A stretch of 64,000 nucleotides of DNA from a virus: positions 40,808 to 104,807 of IMG/VR virus record IMGVR_UViG_3300050821_010761; one strand, given 5' to 3'. The notes beneath the pieces are model-generated. The model was not told the DNA's origin and searched no databases. It worked only from the letters and a program-made list of their open reading frames with translations. Below are positions 8,804-16,339 of the stretch, piece by piece (the stretch's first letter is position 1; each line of letters begins with the position of its first letter). Position numbers and translations under genes: made by a program.

Positions 8804-9435
8804 TCTGCCTCCAACAGGGAGATCAGGTCTTGCGTAGAGCCAGAACTTTCTTTCTTCGATTTCATGATTTCAAGAAGTTTTTTGTAAACATCCACAGTCA
8901 TTAAGGTATCGTCTTTGGCAGAGTGAGCATTCCTTTTGGGTAAATTCAGAAAATCTACCACGGAACCAAGGTTGCCGAGATCGCGAGGGAACCAGCCAGA
9001 ATCCTTAAGAAGCCAAATGATTGGATTCGTGTCTATATTTCTATAATGACAGAACTTTTCCCACTCGTCTTTTCTCATGATGTGGTGAGAGATGAAATTC
9101 AAGTCGAAAGGAATATTGTGCCCAAGGGGAATTAGATTGCTGTAACGACCTGGCAAGCGATGCTTCTTTAGCATTGTTGAGATTTTTTCTTTAGCTTCTG
9201 AATAGGTCAACGTAGAAGGATCTGCCAGGTGTTTTTGAAGATCGATACCGTTAACTTTCATCGCCCCAGCTTCTGTAACGGGTAGACGATCATTGTCTGG
9301 TTTTAATTTCAGGTCCAATTCTTCCAGGATTTGAAAGTTATCATCAATCACAGAAATATAAAGCGTAAGAAGATCGCTGGTCTTTGGATCCAAGCCACCA
9401 GTTTCGCAGTCTAGGGGCACATATAATTGACTCAT
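8800..9435 (-). CDS. DnaQ-like 3'-5' exonuclease (probable proofreading subunit)
   Basis: A 211-aa DEDD-family exonuclease. Exo I is VPLDCETGGLDP (Asp and Glu near residues 9-11), Exo II is HNIPFDLNFI (about 106-115), and Exo III is NAHSAKDDTLM with the His and Asp typical of the DEDDh type (about 170-180). These residues bind two metal ions and hydrolyse DNA from the 3' end. Because the polymerase three genes downstream has no exonuclease domain, this protein is the likely epsilon-like proofreader. It overlaps both neighbours by four bases. Confidence 0.9.
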   Translation of the reverse strand: MSQLYVPLDCETGGLDPKTSDLLTLYISVIDDNFQILEELDLKLKPDNDRLPVTEAGAMKVNGIDLQKHLADPSTLTYSEAKEKISTMLKKHRLPGRYSNLIPLGHNIPFDLNFISHHIMRKDEWEKFCHYRNIDTNPIIWLLKDSGWFPRDLGNLGSVVDFLNLPKRNAHSAKDDTLMTVDVYKKLLEIMKSKKESSGSTQDLISLLEAE

Positions 9436-9671
9436 GGCTGATTTTCCACGTAAGCAATTGATCCGTTCGCCATGACTTTAAGCATAGGAACTTGGATTTC
9501 ATATTGATCAACATATATATGGGGAATGGATTCGTAATACCGATATGCTGCTTCTTGTGCGGTTCTCCGTAATTGGTCTAGCGTGTTTTGCGTCATTTTT
9601 TCTCCGTAGAAAGGCTCAACAGCTTCTTGTATAGCTTTTTTAAATCCTTCTTCAATTTCCTGCTGTGTCAT
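9432..9671 (-). CDS. Hypothetical protein, 79 aa
   Basis: Unrecognised. The N-terminal half is an amphipathic helix (EEGFKKAIQEAVEPF) and the C-terminal half is strand-rich. It has four-base overlaps with the RNase H gene upstream and the exonuclease downstream, which places it in the replication operon and supports it being expressed. Confidence 0.6.
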   Translation of the reverse strand: MTQQEIEEGFKKAIQEAVEPFYGEKMTQNTLDQLRRTAQEAAYRYYESIPHIYVDQYEIQVPMLKVMANGSIAYVENQP

Positions 9672-10330
9672 GTTCTAGCCTTTACGGAAAAATATTCTGT
9701 ATTTTCCATTTGTTCTTTTAATTTCTGTGTAAAAATTTCCATCCAATTGTTCACTAGAGAATCGTTGTGGCAGTCGGCATGCTTTTTGGCTTCCTTGCAC
9801 ATATCATACAATAATGAGTCATTTACTGCAATGCCAAATTTTACATTGACGATATTCTTTTTCTTCTTTACTTGTGGCTTTGGCTCTTCGATGCCTTTCC
9901 TTGCCCAGTTAGCCAAGCGATCACAGCGATTGTTATGCTCGTCTCCTGAATGTCCTCGTACCCATCTGGTTTGAGCGTTTAAGCGATGCATAAGGAATTG
10001 AAGTTGCTTGTATTTTTGTACTTTTTTCTGCTGTTTAAACCGCTGCGTGCCATTAGCCCAGCGAAGAATTATTTGGCTATCTGAGACCAAGGTGATTTCT
10101 GGCAGAGTTTGATCAGAGTATGAAATTCTAGGTGGATCAGTACCAATTTCTTTCAAGACCGCCGCCAGTCCCATTATCGCGCTTTCCAGTTCAGCATCGT
10201 TGTTGGTAGCATTTTCCATTCGCCCAGAGCCTTCTGAGTGCTTTACGCCATCGATTACCAGCACCCAGGCCCAACCTCCAGGCTTTGTTGCTATGGTCGC
10301 TGAGCCATCTGTGTAGACCTCGATTTTCAT
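9668..10330 (-). CDS. rnhA: Ribonuclease H (type 1)
   Basis: A 220-aa protein whose first 145 residues are an RNase H fold. The catalytic acids are Asp8 (VYTDGSA), Glu in NNDAELESA (about 48), Asp in LVSDSQIIL (about 81), and Asp in HNNRCDRLAN (about 133) after the WVRGHSGD loop with its His. It would cleave RNA in RNA-DNA hybrids, for example Okazaki primers. About 70 further residues of unknown function, with a basic KKKKN stretch, extend the C-terminus beyond the usual length. Neighbours are the proofreading exonuclease and polymerase. Confidence 0.9.
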   Translation of the reverse strand: MKIEVYTDGSATIATKPGGWAWVLVIDGVKHSEGSGRMENATNNDAELESAIMGLAAVLKEIGTDPPRISYSDQTLPEITLVSDSQIILRWANGTQRFKQQKKVQKYKQLQFLMHRLNAQTRWVRGHSGDEHNNRCDRLANWARKGIEEPKPQVKKKKNIVNVKFGIAVNDSLLYDMCKEAKKHADCHNDSLVNNWMEIFTQKLKEQMENTEYFSVKART

Positions 10331-10548
10331 TCAGGATCACACATGTCGTCTCTAAGCATTTGGACGGCTTCTTGGTAAATTTTTTCAACTTCTTCCTCAG
10401 TTACCATTAACAACCGAGCTATGATTGAATTTTCTACACCTTCGGAATTTTTTAACGTGAATTTGCTCAAGGAATTGCCGCACTTAGGGCAACGTATATA
10501 GTCTTCTTCTGTAGCAATCCTATGCTGGATCTCCGTCTTGTCGATCAT
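10327..10548 (-). CDS. Hypothetical protein with a CxxC motif, 73 aa
   Basis: I place the start at the ATG at 10548 (MIDKTEIQ), which has GGAG five bases upstream; an in-frame TTG lies four codons earlier. The protein has one CPKCG knuckle near residue 22, so it might bind metal as a dimer, followed by an acidic helical tail. It overlaps the 134-aa gene upstream by 29 bases and RNase H by four. Confidence 0.55.
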   Translation of the reverse strand: MIDKTEIQHRIATEEDYIRCPKCGNSLSKFTLKNSEGVENSIIARLLMVTEEEVEKIYQEAVQMLRDDMCDPE

Positions 10549-10924
10549 CCTTTCTCCCAAAATCTACTTCTATCACTTTTGGAGTTTGTTCCTCCATAGC
10601 TAGCAAATATTGTTCCCTACGTTCTGCCAAAAATTTCCTTGCCTGTTCTACGGAATGGCCAAGGTTGTTCTTGTTGATTCTTAGCATGGTTAGTTTGTTG
10701 TAAATTTTATCCAAGTCTTCCTTGGCTTTTCTGTATTCTAGCGCAACAGTGATTATCTGTCTACTTTTTAATATGGAAATGTTCTCTTGGAGACTTTTTT
10801 TGAGGTGAAGTAGCAACGCTACCTCATTGTCGATATTATACAAATGTGCCTGTAGGGCGTCCAATCGATCATTGGCGTCTTTAAATTCTCTCTCAGCTGC
10901 GTAAATATCTATAGGCTTGTTCAT
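10520..10924 (-). CDS. Hypothetical coiled-coil protein, 134 aa
   Basis: Almost entirely helical with long heptad stretches (about residues 8-110), so it probably forms a coiled-coil dimer or oligomer. No catalytic residues are apparent. It starts at ATG three bases after the phosphoesterase gene and is co-transcribed with the RNase H region. Confidence 0.6.
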   Translation of the reverse strand: MNKPIDIYAAEREFKDANDRLDALQAHLYNIDNEVALLLHLKKSLQENISILKSRQIITVALEYRKAKEDLDKIYNKLTMLRINKNNLGHSVEQARKFLAERREQYLLAMEEQTPKVIEVDFGRKDDRQDGDPA

Positions 10925-10927
10925 TCA

Positions 10928-12571
10928 TTATCGTTTGATCCGCCACTTTCCATTAATAGAATTAATGAGTTGGCGCTGCCCGTTTGCGTAAACTAAACAA
11001 CTGCAATGAACCCACGAGGACGGGCCGTGATTGTATCCCAAATCGAATAAACTAGAGGTGCCTACTTGAAATACGCCCCGAAGAATTCCAGGAGTATGGC
11101 TATGACCAATTACGCACTTACCGTAAGCATTTTCTAGATTGGATTTACTTCCCCTAGCCCCATTGCTTCCTTTGTCGCCATGAGCCCCTAATTCGATGCC
11201 AGCGACCTTGTAGTCTTCATCACGATCTAAAAATTGAATTTTATTCCAATGTTTAATCTTACCGCACTCTTTTAGCCCCTCTTTTAATGCATCTAGCCCA
11301 TCTACTGACTTGTCAGCCAGTTTGCAACCTATCTGGAAATTTAAGGGATCGTACTTGAATTTGCCATTATCGAGCCAGCGGGACAAGAAGTCATCATGAT
11401 TGGATTTTACTACGATACCCTTTTTGACGCTTTTATGCGACAAAATGCGATCAAGCTGCTCGCCAGTAACTCTTAACTCATCGGAAAGACTGAGCAAACC
11501 ATTTTTTGAGTGTCTAGCCCTAAGGACGATGTTATGCTCTTCATGATGATTGATTGACTTACCATTGAAGAGATCGTGAAAAAAGACCTCATCTACGCCC
11601 ATAGCCTCGATGATTTCTTCCCATGCACCAATGGCACTCTCGTCATGTTCGCCAGCATGGTAATCGCCCATTACAAGTCGGGGAGTAACCTTCCGTGGTT
11701 TGTTGTCTCCTATGTAATAATTTCCGTGGTGACAAACTCCGCCTTCTAAATCTGCTTGAACTTGTGTAAAATGGTAAATTTTATCATCTTCAATTTCAAC
11801 GACCAAAGCGCCCATGACATGGTCATGTTCTGCTATATAAGCAGTGCGTAAGGAATTACCTTGTGTTGAGTTATAGTTAGCTACCGTACATGCGCCAGTA
11901 GACATCCTTGCATGAGGATACTTAACGTTGGATACAGGATCATATTCTAAACTTTGCTTAGGAGAAGCAAAGATAAAGCTACCTTTACCTTGGCAAATTC
12001 TACCAAGACCAGTCGTTGGGTTGATCTGTTTTGCGTTGATCCTTAAAGAACTCAAACGAATATTCGAGTTTAGAATTAAGGAATCAAACACAAACGTGTA
12101 GTTCTTAAGAAGTTCATCAAAATGCCATTCAATATCATTATCCAAGTTATGTGCTGGATCATGAGACGGTAGCAGAAGGATCTTAGCTTTCAATTGTTTG
12201 GAAAGGAAATCCAAGGTTTCCATGAACTTAGGGTGAGCCCACTGTCCGTTGACGGCAGTAGTGATAATGAATGTTTTGTGATTCTTTATTTCTTTTGCTA
12301 GTTTAGTTTTGGCTTTTTGTGAAGTGAAATCATTCTCTTCAATAACGCCCTGGAAAGCTTCAGGAAACATCATTTTGGCTGCCAAACGTAAGCCAGTAAT
12401 ATTCACGAAATGATGCCTGATCTTATCTCGTGTAATACCTACCAAAGCCAAATCGGATCTAGTCGGAAACATATTCTTTTGTTGAACAATTTGCACATAT
12501 GCTTCGGCTATCTCACGTTTTAGGGTAGACTCGTCCTTTTCTACCCTTTTAGGCTTCCGTTTGTTACTCAT
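10928..12571 (-). CDS. Calcineurin-like metallophosphoesterase, T5 A1-like
   Basis: A 547-aa protein. An N-terminal helix-turn-helix-like part (ALVGITRDKIRHHF) precedes a complete metallophosphoesterase set: GDYHAGEHD (D-x-H, about 300), FFHDLFNG, SNHDDF (NHD, about 392), GAHGD, and IGHSHTPG (GHxH, near 490). Length and layout resemble phage T5 A1, the early protein needed for second-step DNA transfer and host DNA breakdown; the resemblance is from memory of that family and is unverified. It would act on DNA or nucleotides using two metal ions. The neighbours are small replication-block genes. Confidence 0.7.
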   Translation of the reverse strand: MSNKRKPKRVEKDESTLKREIAEAYVQIVQQKNMFPTRSDLALVGITRDKIRHHFVNITGLRLAAKMMFPEAFQGVIEENDFTSQKAKTKLAKEIKNHKTFIITTAVNGQWAHPKFMETLDFLSKQLKAKILLLPSHDPAHNLDNDIEWHFDELLKNYTFVFDSLILNSNIRLSSLRINAKQINPTTGLGRICQGKGSFIFASPKQSLEYDPVSNVKYPHARMSTGACTVANYNSTQGNSLRTAYIAEHDHVMGALVVEIEDDKIYHFTQVQADLEGGVCHHGNYYIGDNKPRKVTPRLVMGDYHAGEHDESAIGAWEEIIEAMGVDEVFFHDLFNGKSINHHEEHNIVLRARHSKNGLLSLSDELRVTGEQLDRILSHKSVKKGIVVKSNHDDFLSRWLDNGKFKYDPLNFQIGCKLADKSVDGLDALKEGLKECGKIKHWNKIQFLDRDEDYKVAGIELGAHGDKGSNGARGSKSNLENAYGKCVIGHSHTPGILRGVFQVGTSSLFDLGYNHGPSSWVHCSCLVYANGQRQLINSINGKWRIKR

Positions 12572-12588
12572 ATTGTTTCCCGTAGTTA

Positions 12589-13239
12589 TTACGATCCAGA
12601 ACTTTCGCTTGATTGCGGAGCGGAGTCGTTACTTGCATCACTAGAAGATTGCTCGGCTGCTTCTGCGGAAGCTTCCGTATCTTCAGGAGCCGAAGCCTCT
12701 GCTTGCGGTGCGGGAGCGGCTTCTTCGGCAGCGGGAACTTGCGGGGCAACTACTGAATATACTTCTTGAATTTCAAATTTGAGTTTGCCTTCTTGAAAGG
12801 AAACCGCATCACCAGTTTTCGCTCCGAGAATCTTTGCGCGAAGATTTTCCTGCAAAGAACGCACGATGAATTGCAGTCGTGGATTCAATACTTTACCTTC
12901 ATCATCCACTTCTCGACCGACCACGAAATTAGTTTCATTAATTGGCTCTTCAGAAAGTGCTAACATACCAGAAGAGATAAGCTGAGAAACCTTATTGCGC
13001 AATTCTACGACGTTATTATCGACCATGATCCGAGAGAGTACTTCGTCATTAAGGTCTTCTCCTGCCATTGTAGCCTTTACAATAGCGTCTACTTTTCCAC
13101 CCAAGAGCTTAATAGCTTCTTTGATGGTCATGATATCGCGAGCCAAGTTGTCTCCAGCTTGGTACATGCCCATGAGCCCACGCTCAAGGTCATCGATTCT
13201 TTGTACTGCGGTCCGTTTCGGGGGTTGCTGTTGTTCCAT
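12589..13239 (-). CDS. Hypothetical protein with low-complexity acidic tail, 216 aa
   Basis: Residues 1-160 form a helical region followed by a strand-rich segment (GDAVSFQEGKLKFEIQEVYSVV). Residues about 165-216 are almost only Ala, Ser, Glu, Pro and Asp, so disordered and acidic. Such tails are typical of phage proteins that contact DNA-binding partners. No domain is recognised. A frame in another phase (12564-12749) is its shadow. Confidence 0.6.
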   Translation of the reverse strand: MEQQQPPKRTAVQRIDDLERGLMGMYQAGDNLARDIMTIKEAIKLLGGKVDAIVKATMAGEDLNDEVLSRIMVDNNVVELRNKVSQLISSGMLALSEEPINETNFVVGREVDDEGKVLNPRLQFIVRSLQENLRAKILGAKTGDAVSFQEGKLKFEIQEVYSVVAPQVPAAEEAAPAPQAEASAPEDTEASAEAAEQSSSDASNDSAPQSSESSGS

Positions 13240-13251
13240 TTTTTCTCCTAT

Positions 13252-13509
13252 TTAGTAACGTTTTCCGTTAACGATTATAAATGAATACGGTATCTTGACT
13301 TTTACTTTCACTACTTTGCGCGGAAATAAATATCCCTTCTTAGCAGGCTTTGTGATTACCCTTCGTCCGCCGTCCCCTGTAAAGCCAAATAGAAGGATTT
13401 CTATCTCTCGGGTGCGAGTGTTGTATTTTGTGACGTCTTTGATTTCAACTCCTGGATGAGCGTACACTTTTACTTTCTTTCCAATGGTATTTTTTACATT
13501 GAAAATCAT
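13252..13509 (-). CDS. Hypothetical small beta-rich protein, 85 aa
   Basis: A basic, strand-rich protein (many Lys and Val; YLFPRKVVKVKVKIPYSF) that could form a small barrel. No family recognised. It sits five bases after the 321-aa gene and twelve bases before the 216-aa gene in the same operon. Confidence 0.55.
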   Translation of the reverse strand: MIFNVKNTIGKKVKVYAHPGVEIKDVTKYNTRTREIEILLFGFTGDGGRRVITKPAKKGYLFPRKVVKVKVKIPYSFIIVNGKRY

Positions 13510-13514
13510 ACTTC

Positions 13515-14480
13515 CTACTTATTTTTCTTATCAAGAAGATTCATAATCATTTGCATTTGGGGATTTGCCGCCGCTTGGTTAGCCCTAGAAGCGTACATTG
13601 CGTCAATATGTTCTTGTGATGGCATCGGTGCTGCCTGACGCGAAGGCACCGTTTTATTAAGTCTAGCTGCTGATTGGCGATTTCTTTCAGCCATCTGTTC
13701 AGGTGTCAATCGAGCCATTTCATCTGGTGTCAAATATTTCTGATTGGGATCAAAAACTTGATTGATCTCTTCCAGGGTGACACCTTCTTCATCTAAAATT
13801 CTTTGTATTGCTTCGCTTGTTTTGGCTCTTTTTACTGGTGTTGCCGCTTTAGTTGGCAGCGGCTTTGCTTCCTGTTTCTTAGGTGCGGGACGAGTTTGAT
13901 TACTACGAACGGAAATAGGATTCAGAGTATTCTTTTTTGGTGGAGCAGAAGGACCGACGAATGGTTCAGCGTCGGCGCTAGCACCTTTAGTTGCAGCCAA
14001 AGCTAAAGACTTGAGGACTTCCACTTCCAAAGCATTAAAAGGGAATGATTCCATGGGGAAAGAAGATTCTTTCGGAATCTCCTGTCTCATACCAAGCATG
14101 ATTTCCATTCGTTCCTTGGCAAATTGGCGGATCTCTTTCTCCACATTTTTGATGGCCCTTGGATCACAATCTGAATCGCCAAATAAATCGTTGTTCATGA
14201 CTAATGAGTAGAGATTGCCTTGTTCTAGCCTAAGCCTTGCATCGCTAAGAACATCCGTATAATCTTCGACTTCTTCCGTTTCCTCTTCATACTCCTGTTC
14301 TGGAGCAGAAGGAAGATCTACGGTTTTCTCGGAAGGGAAAACCCTTCGTGTAGGAATTGCATTGGCTGCCTGCATCTCAGTGAGAGCGGCATTTTGACCT
14401 GGCGCTACATTGGTTTCATTGACTTCATCGGGGATATCTCTGAAATCCGTTGAATCGTCATCATCCATGTAATTACTCAT
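13515..14480 (-). CDS. Hypothetical largely disordered protein, 321 aa
   Basis: Low-complexity and charged over most of its length. It has an Asp/Glu-rich N-terminus (DDDDSTDF, EEETEEVEDY), a Pro/Lys/Ala-rich middle with basic patches (about 180-215), and a C-terminal segment with short helices (LTPEQMAERNRQSAARLN). It could be a flexible adaptor. It overlaps the RuvC-like gene by four bases. Confidence 0.6.
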   Translation of the reverse strand: MSNYMDDDDSTDFRDIPDEVNETNVAPGQNAALTEMQAANAIPTRRVFPSEKTVDLPSAPEQEYEEETEEVEDYTDVLSDARLRLEQGNLYSLVMNNDLFGDSDCDPRAIKNVEKEIRQFAKERMEIMLGMRQEIPKESSFPMESFPFNALEVEVLKSLALAATKGASADAEPFVGPSAPPKKNTLNPISVRSNQTRPAPKKQEAKPLPTKAATPVKRAKTSEAIQRILDEEGVTLEEINQVFDPNQKYLTPDEMARLTPEQMAERNRQSAARLNKTVPSRQAAPMPSQEHIDAMYASRANQAAANPQMQMIMNLLDKKNK

Positions 14481-15100
14481 ATTAATCCTGTATTTATCCT
14501 ACGAAGGCAGTAACAGTAACCCAATAATAGGGATTCCGCTGCATCTTCATCTTTTTTCCTCAGTGGAGTTTTTAGAAATTTTCCAAAAAGCTCATTTGCT
14601 CTGCGGATTGAAACGTGTTTCCTCGTCACTAGACCAATTCTCTTACCATCGTCGCCGTATGCTACAGATGTATCATGTTTCTTCTTGTATTCTCTGACCT
14701 TCTTGTTGCGTTTACTTTCGTCTTTGCTCATCAAGCAACCAGTCTCGCTTTTCCATTGACCAGACATGATGTACACAGCCTTTATCTTACTCTCTTTTAT
14801 AAAAGAAGCAAGAAGAAAGTGAATCCATTCCAAGATTTTTTGACTATAAATCGATTTACTATTCGATGCAGTTTCTTCGATCACCAAGGTGTCTGGATTA
14901 AATTTCTTTATGAGTGAAAGAATTGCATCAAAGCATTGCTGTGCCCAGTCCAGAAAGGCTTCAGGATAAGTGCCCAAAACTTGCGGAATCTGCGAGTTTT
15001 GTCCAAATTCATGAAGAATGACTTCTTGGCCGTCCAAGGTCATGTAGGCCCATCCCGTTTTTGTTGACATATCCAATGCAAGAATGCGTTCAGCGGCCAA
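14477..15100 (-). CDS. RuvC-like Holliday junction resolvase (TTG start)
   Basis: The 207-aa protein has an RNase H-like resolvase core. ILALDMSTKTGWAYM (catalytic Asp9) is strand 1, TLVIEETASNSKSIYSQKILEW carries the Glu pair (about 72-76), and DEDAAESLLLGYCY carries the C-terminal acids (about 182-190). It would cut four-way junctions before packaging. The start is TTG at 15100 with GGAG upstream: the first ATG lies after the catalytic Asp, so a later start would delete the active site. It overlaps the upstream gene by 11 bases. Confidence 0.85.
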   Translation of the reverse strand: MAAERILALDMSTKTGWAYMTLDGQEVILHEFGQNSQIPQVLGTYPEAFLDWAQQCFDAILSLIKKFNPDTLVIEETASNSKSIYSQKILEWIHFLLASFIKESKIKAVYIMSGQWKSETGCLMSKDESKRNKKVREYKKKHDTSVAYGDDGKRIGLVTRKHVSIRRANELFGKFLKTPLRKKDEDAAESLLLGYCYCLRRINTGLI

Positions 15101-15407
15101 GTTTTAGTTCTCCAGATGGACCAGGCAATATGAACGAAGAACTTTGTAATTTTTGCTGCTCCTTGTATTTTTCTACTTCGATTTGTCCCCGTAGGCCAGC
15201 ATAAAGCTCAATCATAGCTATTTCATCTAACTCGTATGCGATCCAGCTGGCGTTTCCTATCGAAAACGTAAAATGGCTAACATCATTTGTAATTTTCAGT
15301 GGCGTTTCTGCTGTAGCAAGCTCAAAAATCCTACGGAGGGTTATAGAAAATACGCTGTCGCGTGAAACGCTAGTTACGTGTAGTGGTAAGGTCACATCGT
15401 GGCCCAC
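15090..15407 (-). CDS. Hypothetical protein, 105 aa (GTG start)
   Basis: Unrecognised strand-rich protein. The frame opens with GTG at 15407, with AGGTGG about nine bases upstream. The first half is beta-rich (DVTLPLHVTSVSRDSVFSITL), followed by a helix rich in Glu and Tyr. It overlaps the RuvC-like gene. Confidence 0.55.
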   Translation of the reverse strand: MGHDVTLPLHVTSVSRDSVFSITLRRIFELATAETPLKITNDVSHFTFSIGNASWIAYELDEIAMIELYAGLRGQIEVEKYKEQQKLQSSSFILPGPSGELKLGR

Positions 15408-15409
15408 GG

Positions 15410-15700
15410 TTATTGCCCACCTTTTTCTTCAATCAAATTCAACAGATAGCGAGTCTTCGTTGCTACTGCTTTTTTCACTTCACGATACGGAGCGCCCAAC
15501 TCTTTTACTTCTGCCCTAGCAGCTGCTAAAGCTTCGTCGTTTTCTTGGCATTCTTCCGACTTTGAAAGCTCACGTGCATAATTGGCGATGCGATTTTTTA
15601 GCGCCTGTACGTCCAGACCAGCCACTTCATTGGCGAATTCTGGCATTTCTTTTTGTACTTTACCTGCGAATGTCAACGGTTCTTTTTTAGGTCTTCCCAT
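15410..15700 (-). CDS. Hypothetical helical protein, 96 aa
   Basis: A basic-start, helical protein (MGRPKKEPLTF, then long helices to about 92), with an AAAR and KAVATKTRY region. It could bind nucleic acid through the basic N-terminus, but no motif is diagnostic. It is preceded by an AGGAG site at 15704-15712 and lies between two small genes. Confidence 0.55.
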   Translation of the reverse strand: MGRPKKEPLTFAGKVQKEMPEFANEVAGLDVQALKNRIANYARELSKSEECQENDEALAAARAEVKELGAPYREVKKAVATKTRYLLNLIEEKGGQ

Positions 15701-15711
15701 TTTATTCTCCT

Positions 15712-16002
15712 TTAAACTTCATACGATAGATGAAAATCTGATGCCGCAACGTCTCTATTTCTGAAAAAAACTGCAATGTTGTCGCCATCGTCCAGGGGGA
15801 TCTGGAAAGGATAAATTACGTTTTCGGCTGATTTTCCATATAGTGTCGTAAGTACTTTGCCATTTTTCATAACGATATAGGTACCATGAGCGACGGAAGA
15901 AAAAACCATTTTTGTAATCATTCCACCCTCTTTAAATTTCAAGACGGTATTCTTAGTGTAGCCTGCTTTTACATTTCTATGTGTAACATTTTTAATTGCC
16001 AT
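15712..16002 (-). CDS. Hypothetical beta-rich protein, 96 aa
   Basis: The start is set at ATG 16002 because AGGAG lies five bases upstream; a longer TTG-initiated frame would place this ribosome site inside the coding region. The protein is mostly beta (GYTKNTVLKFKEGGMITKMVFS, HGTYIVMKNGKVLTTLYG) and resembles small phage jelly-roll or decoration-like folds, without a specific match. Confidence 0.6.
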   Translation of the reverse strand: MAIKNVTHRNVKAGYTKNTVLKFKEGGMITKMVFSSVAHGTYIVMKNGKVLTTLYGKSAENVIYPFQIPLDDGDNIAVFFRNRDVAASDFHLSYEV

Positions 16003-16003
16003 T

Positions 16004-16339
16004 TTATCTCCTGTAGTCAAATTTGACTAATTTTTTAAGCAATCTATTTTTATTCAAATAACCAATCAAGGCATCCATCATCAATATGTAGTTAAATTCT
16101 ACGCCACTGACTTCTTTGTTCGATATATTAAGCGGCATCTTTGTGGTTGCAAATACAGTCTTTGCCACACTTAACATTCCCGTAAACTCATGATAAGTAA
16201 TCATGTGATCAATTCTATCAGTGCCGAAATGCTTATTGATAATAGCCATCAAGTAGGGCAAACGGTCTGATTTTCTTATGTTGTCTTCTATTTCCAGGAA
16301 CGCTCTCAACTCTTGTTCGATCTGTGCTGGATCAGACAT
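16004..16339 (-). CDS. Hypothetical helical protein, 111 aa
   Basis: All-helical and unrecognised. ATG at 16339 is preferred because AAGGA lies about five bases upstream; ATG at 16345 and TTG at 16354 are in frame. It overlaps the end of the SbcC-like gene, suggesting coupling with it. Confidence 0.55.
   Translation of the reverse strand: MSDPAQIEQELRAFLEIEDNIRKSDRLPYLMAIINKHFGTDRIDHMITYHEFTGMLSVAKTVFATTKMPLNISNKEVSGVEFNYILMMDALIGYLNKNRLLKKLVKFDYRR

Noticed and set aside
12564-12749. Basic 61-aa frame overlapping the 216-aa gene
   Set aside because: It is an out-of-frame shadow of the low-complexity Ala/Ser/Glu tail and has no ribosome site.
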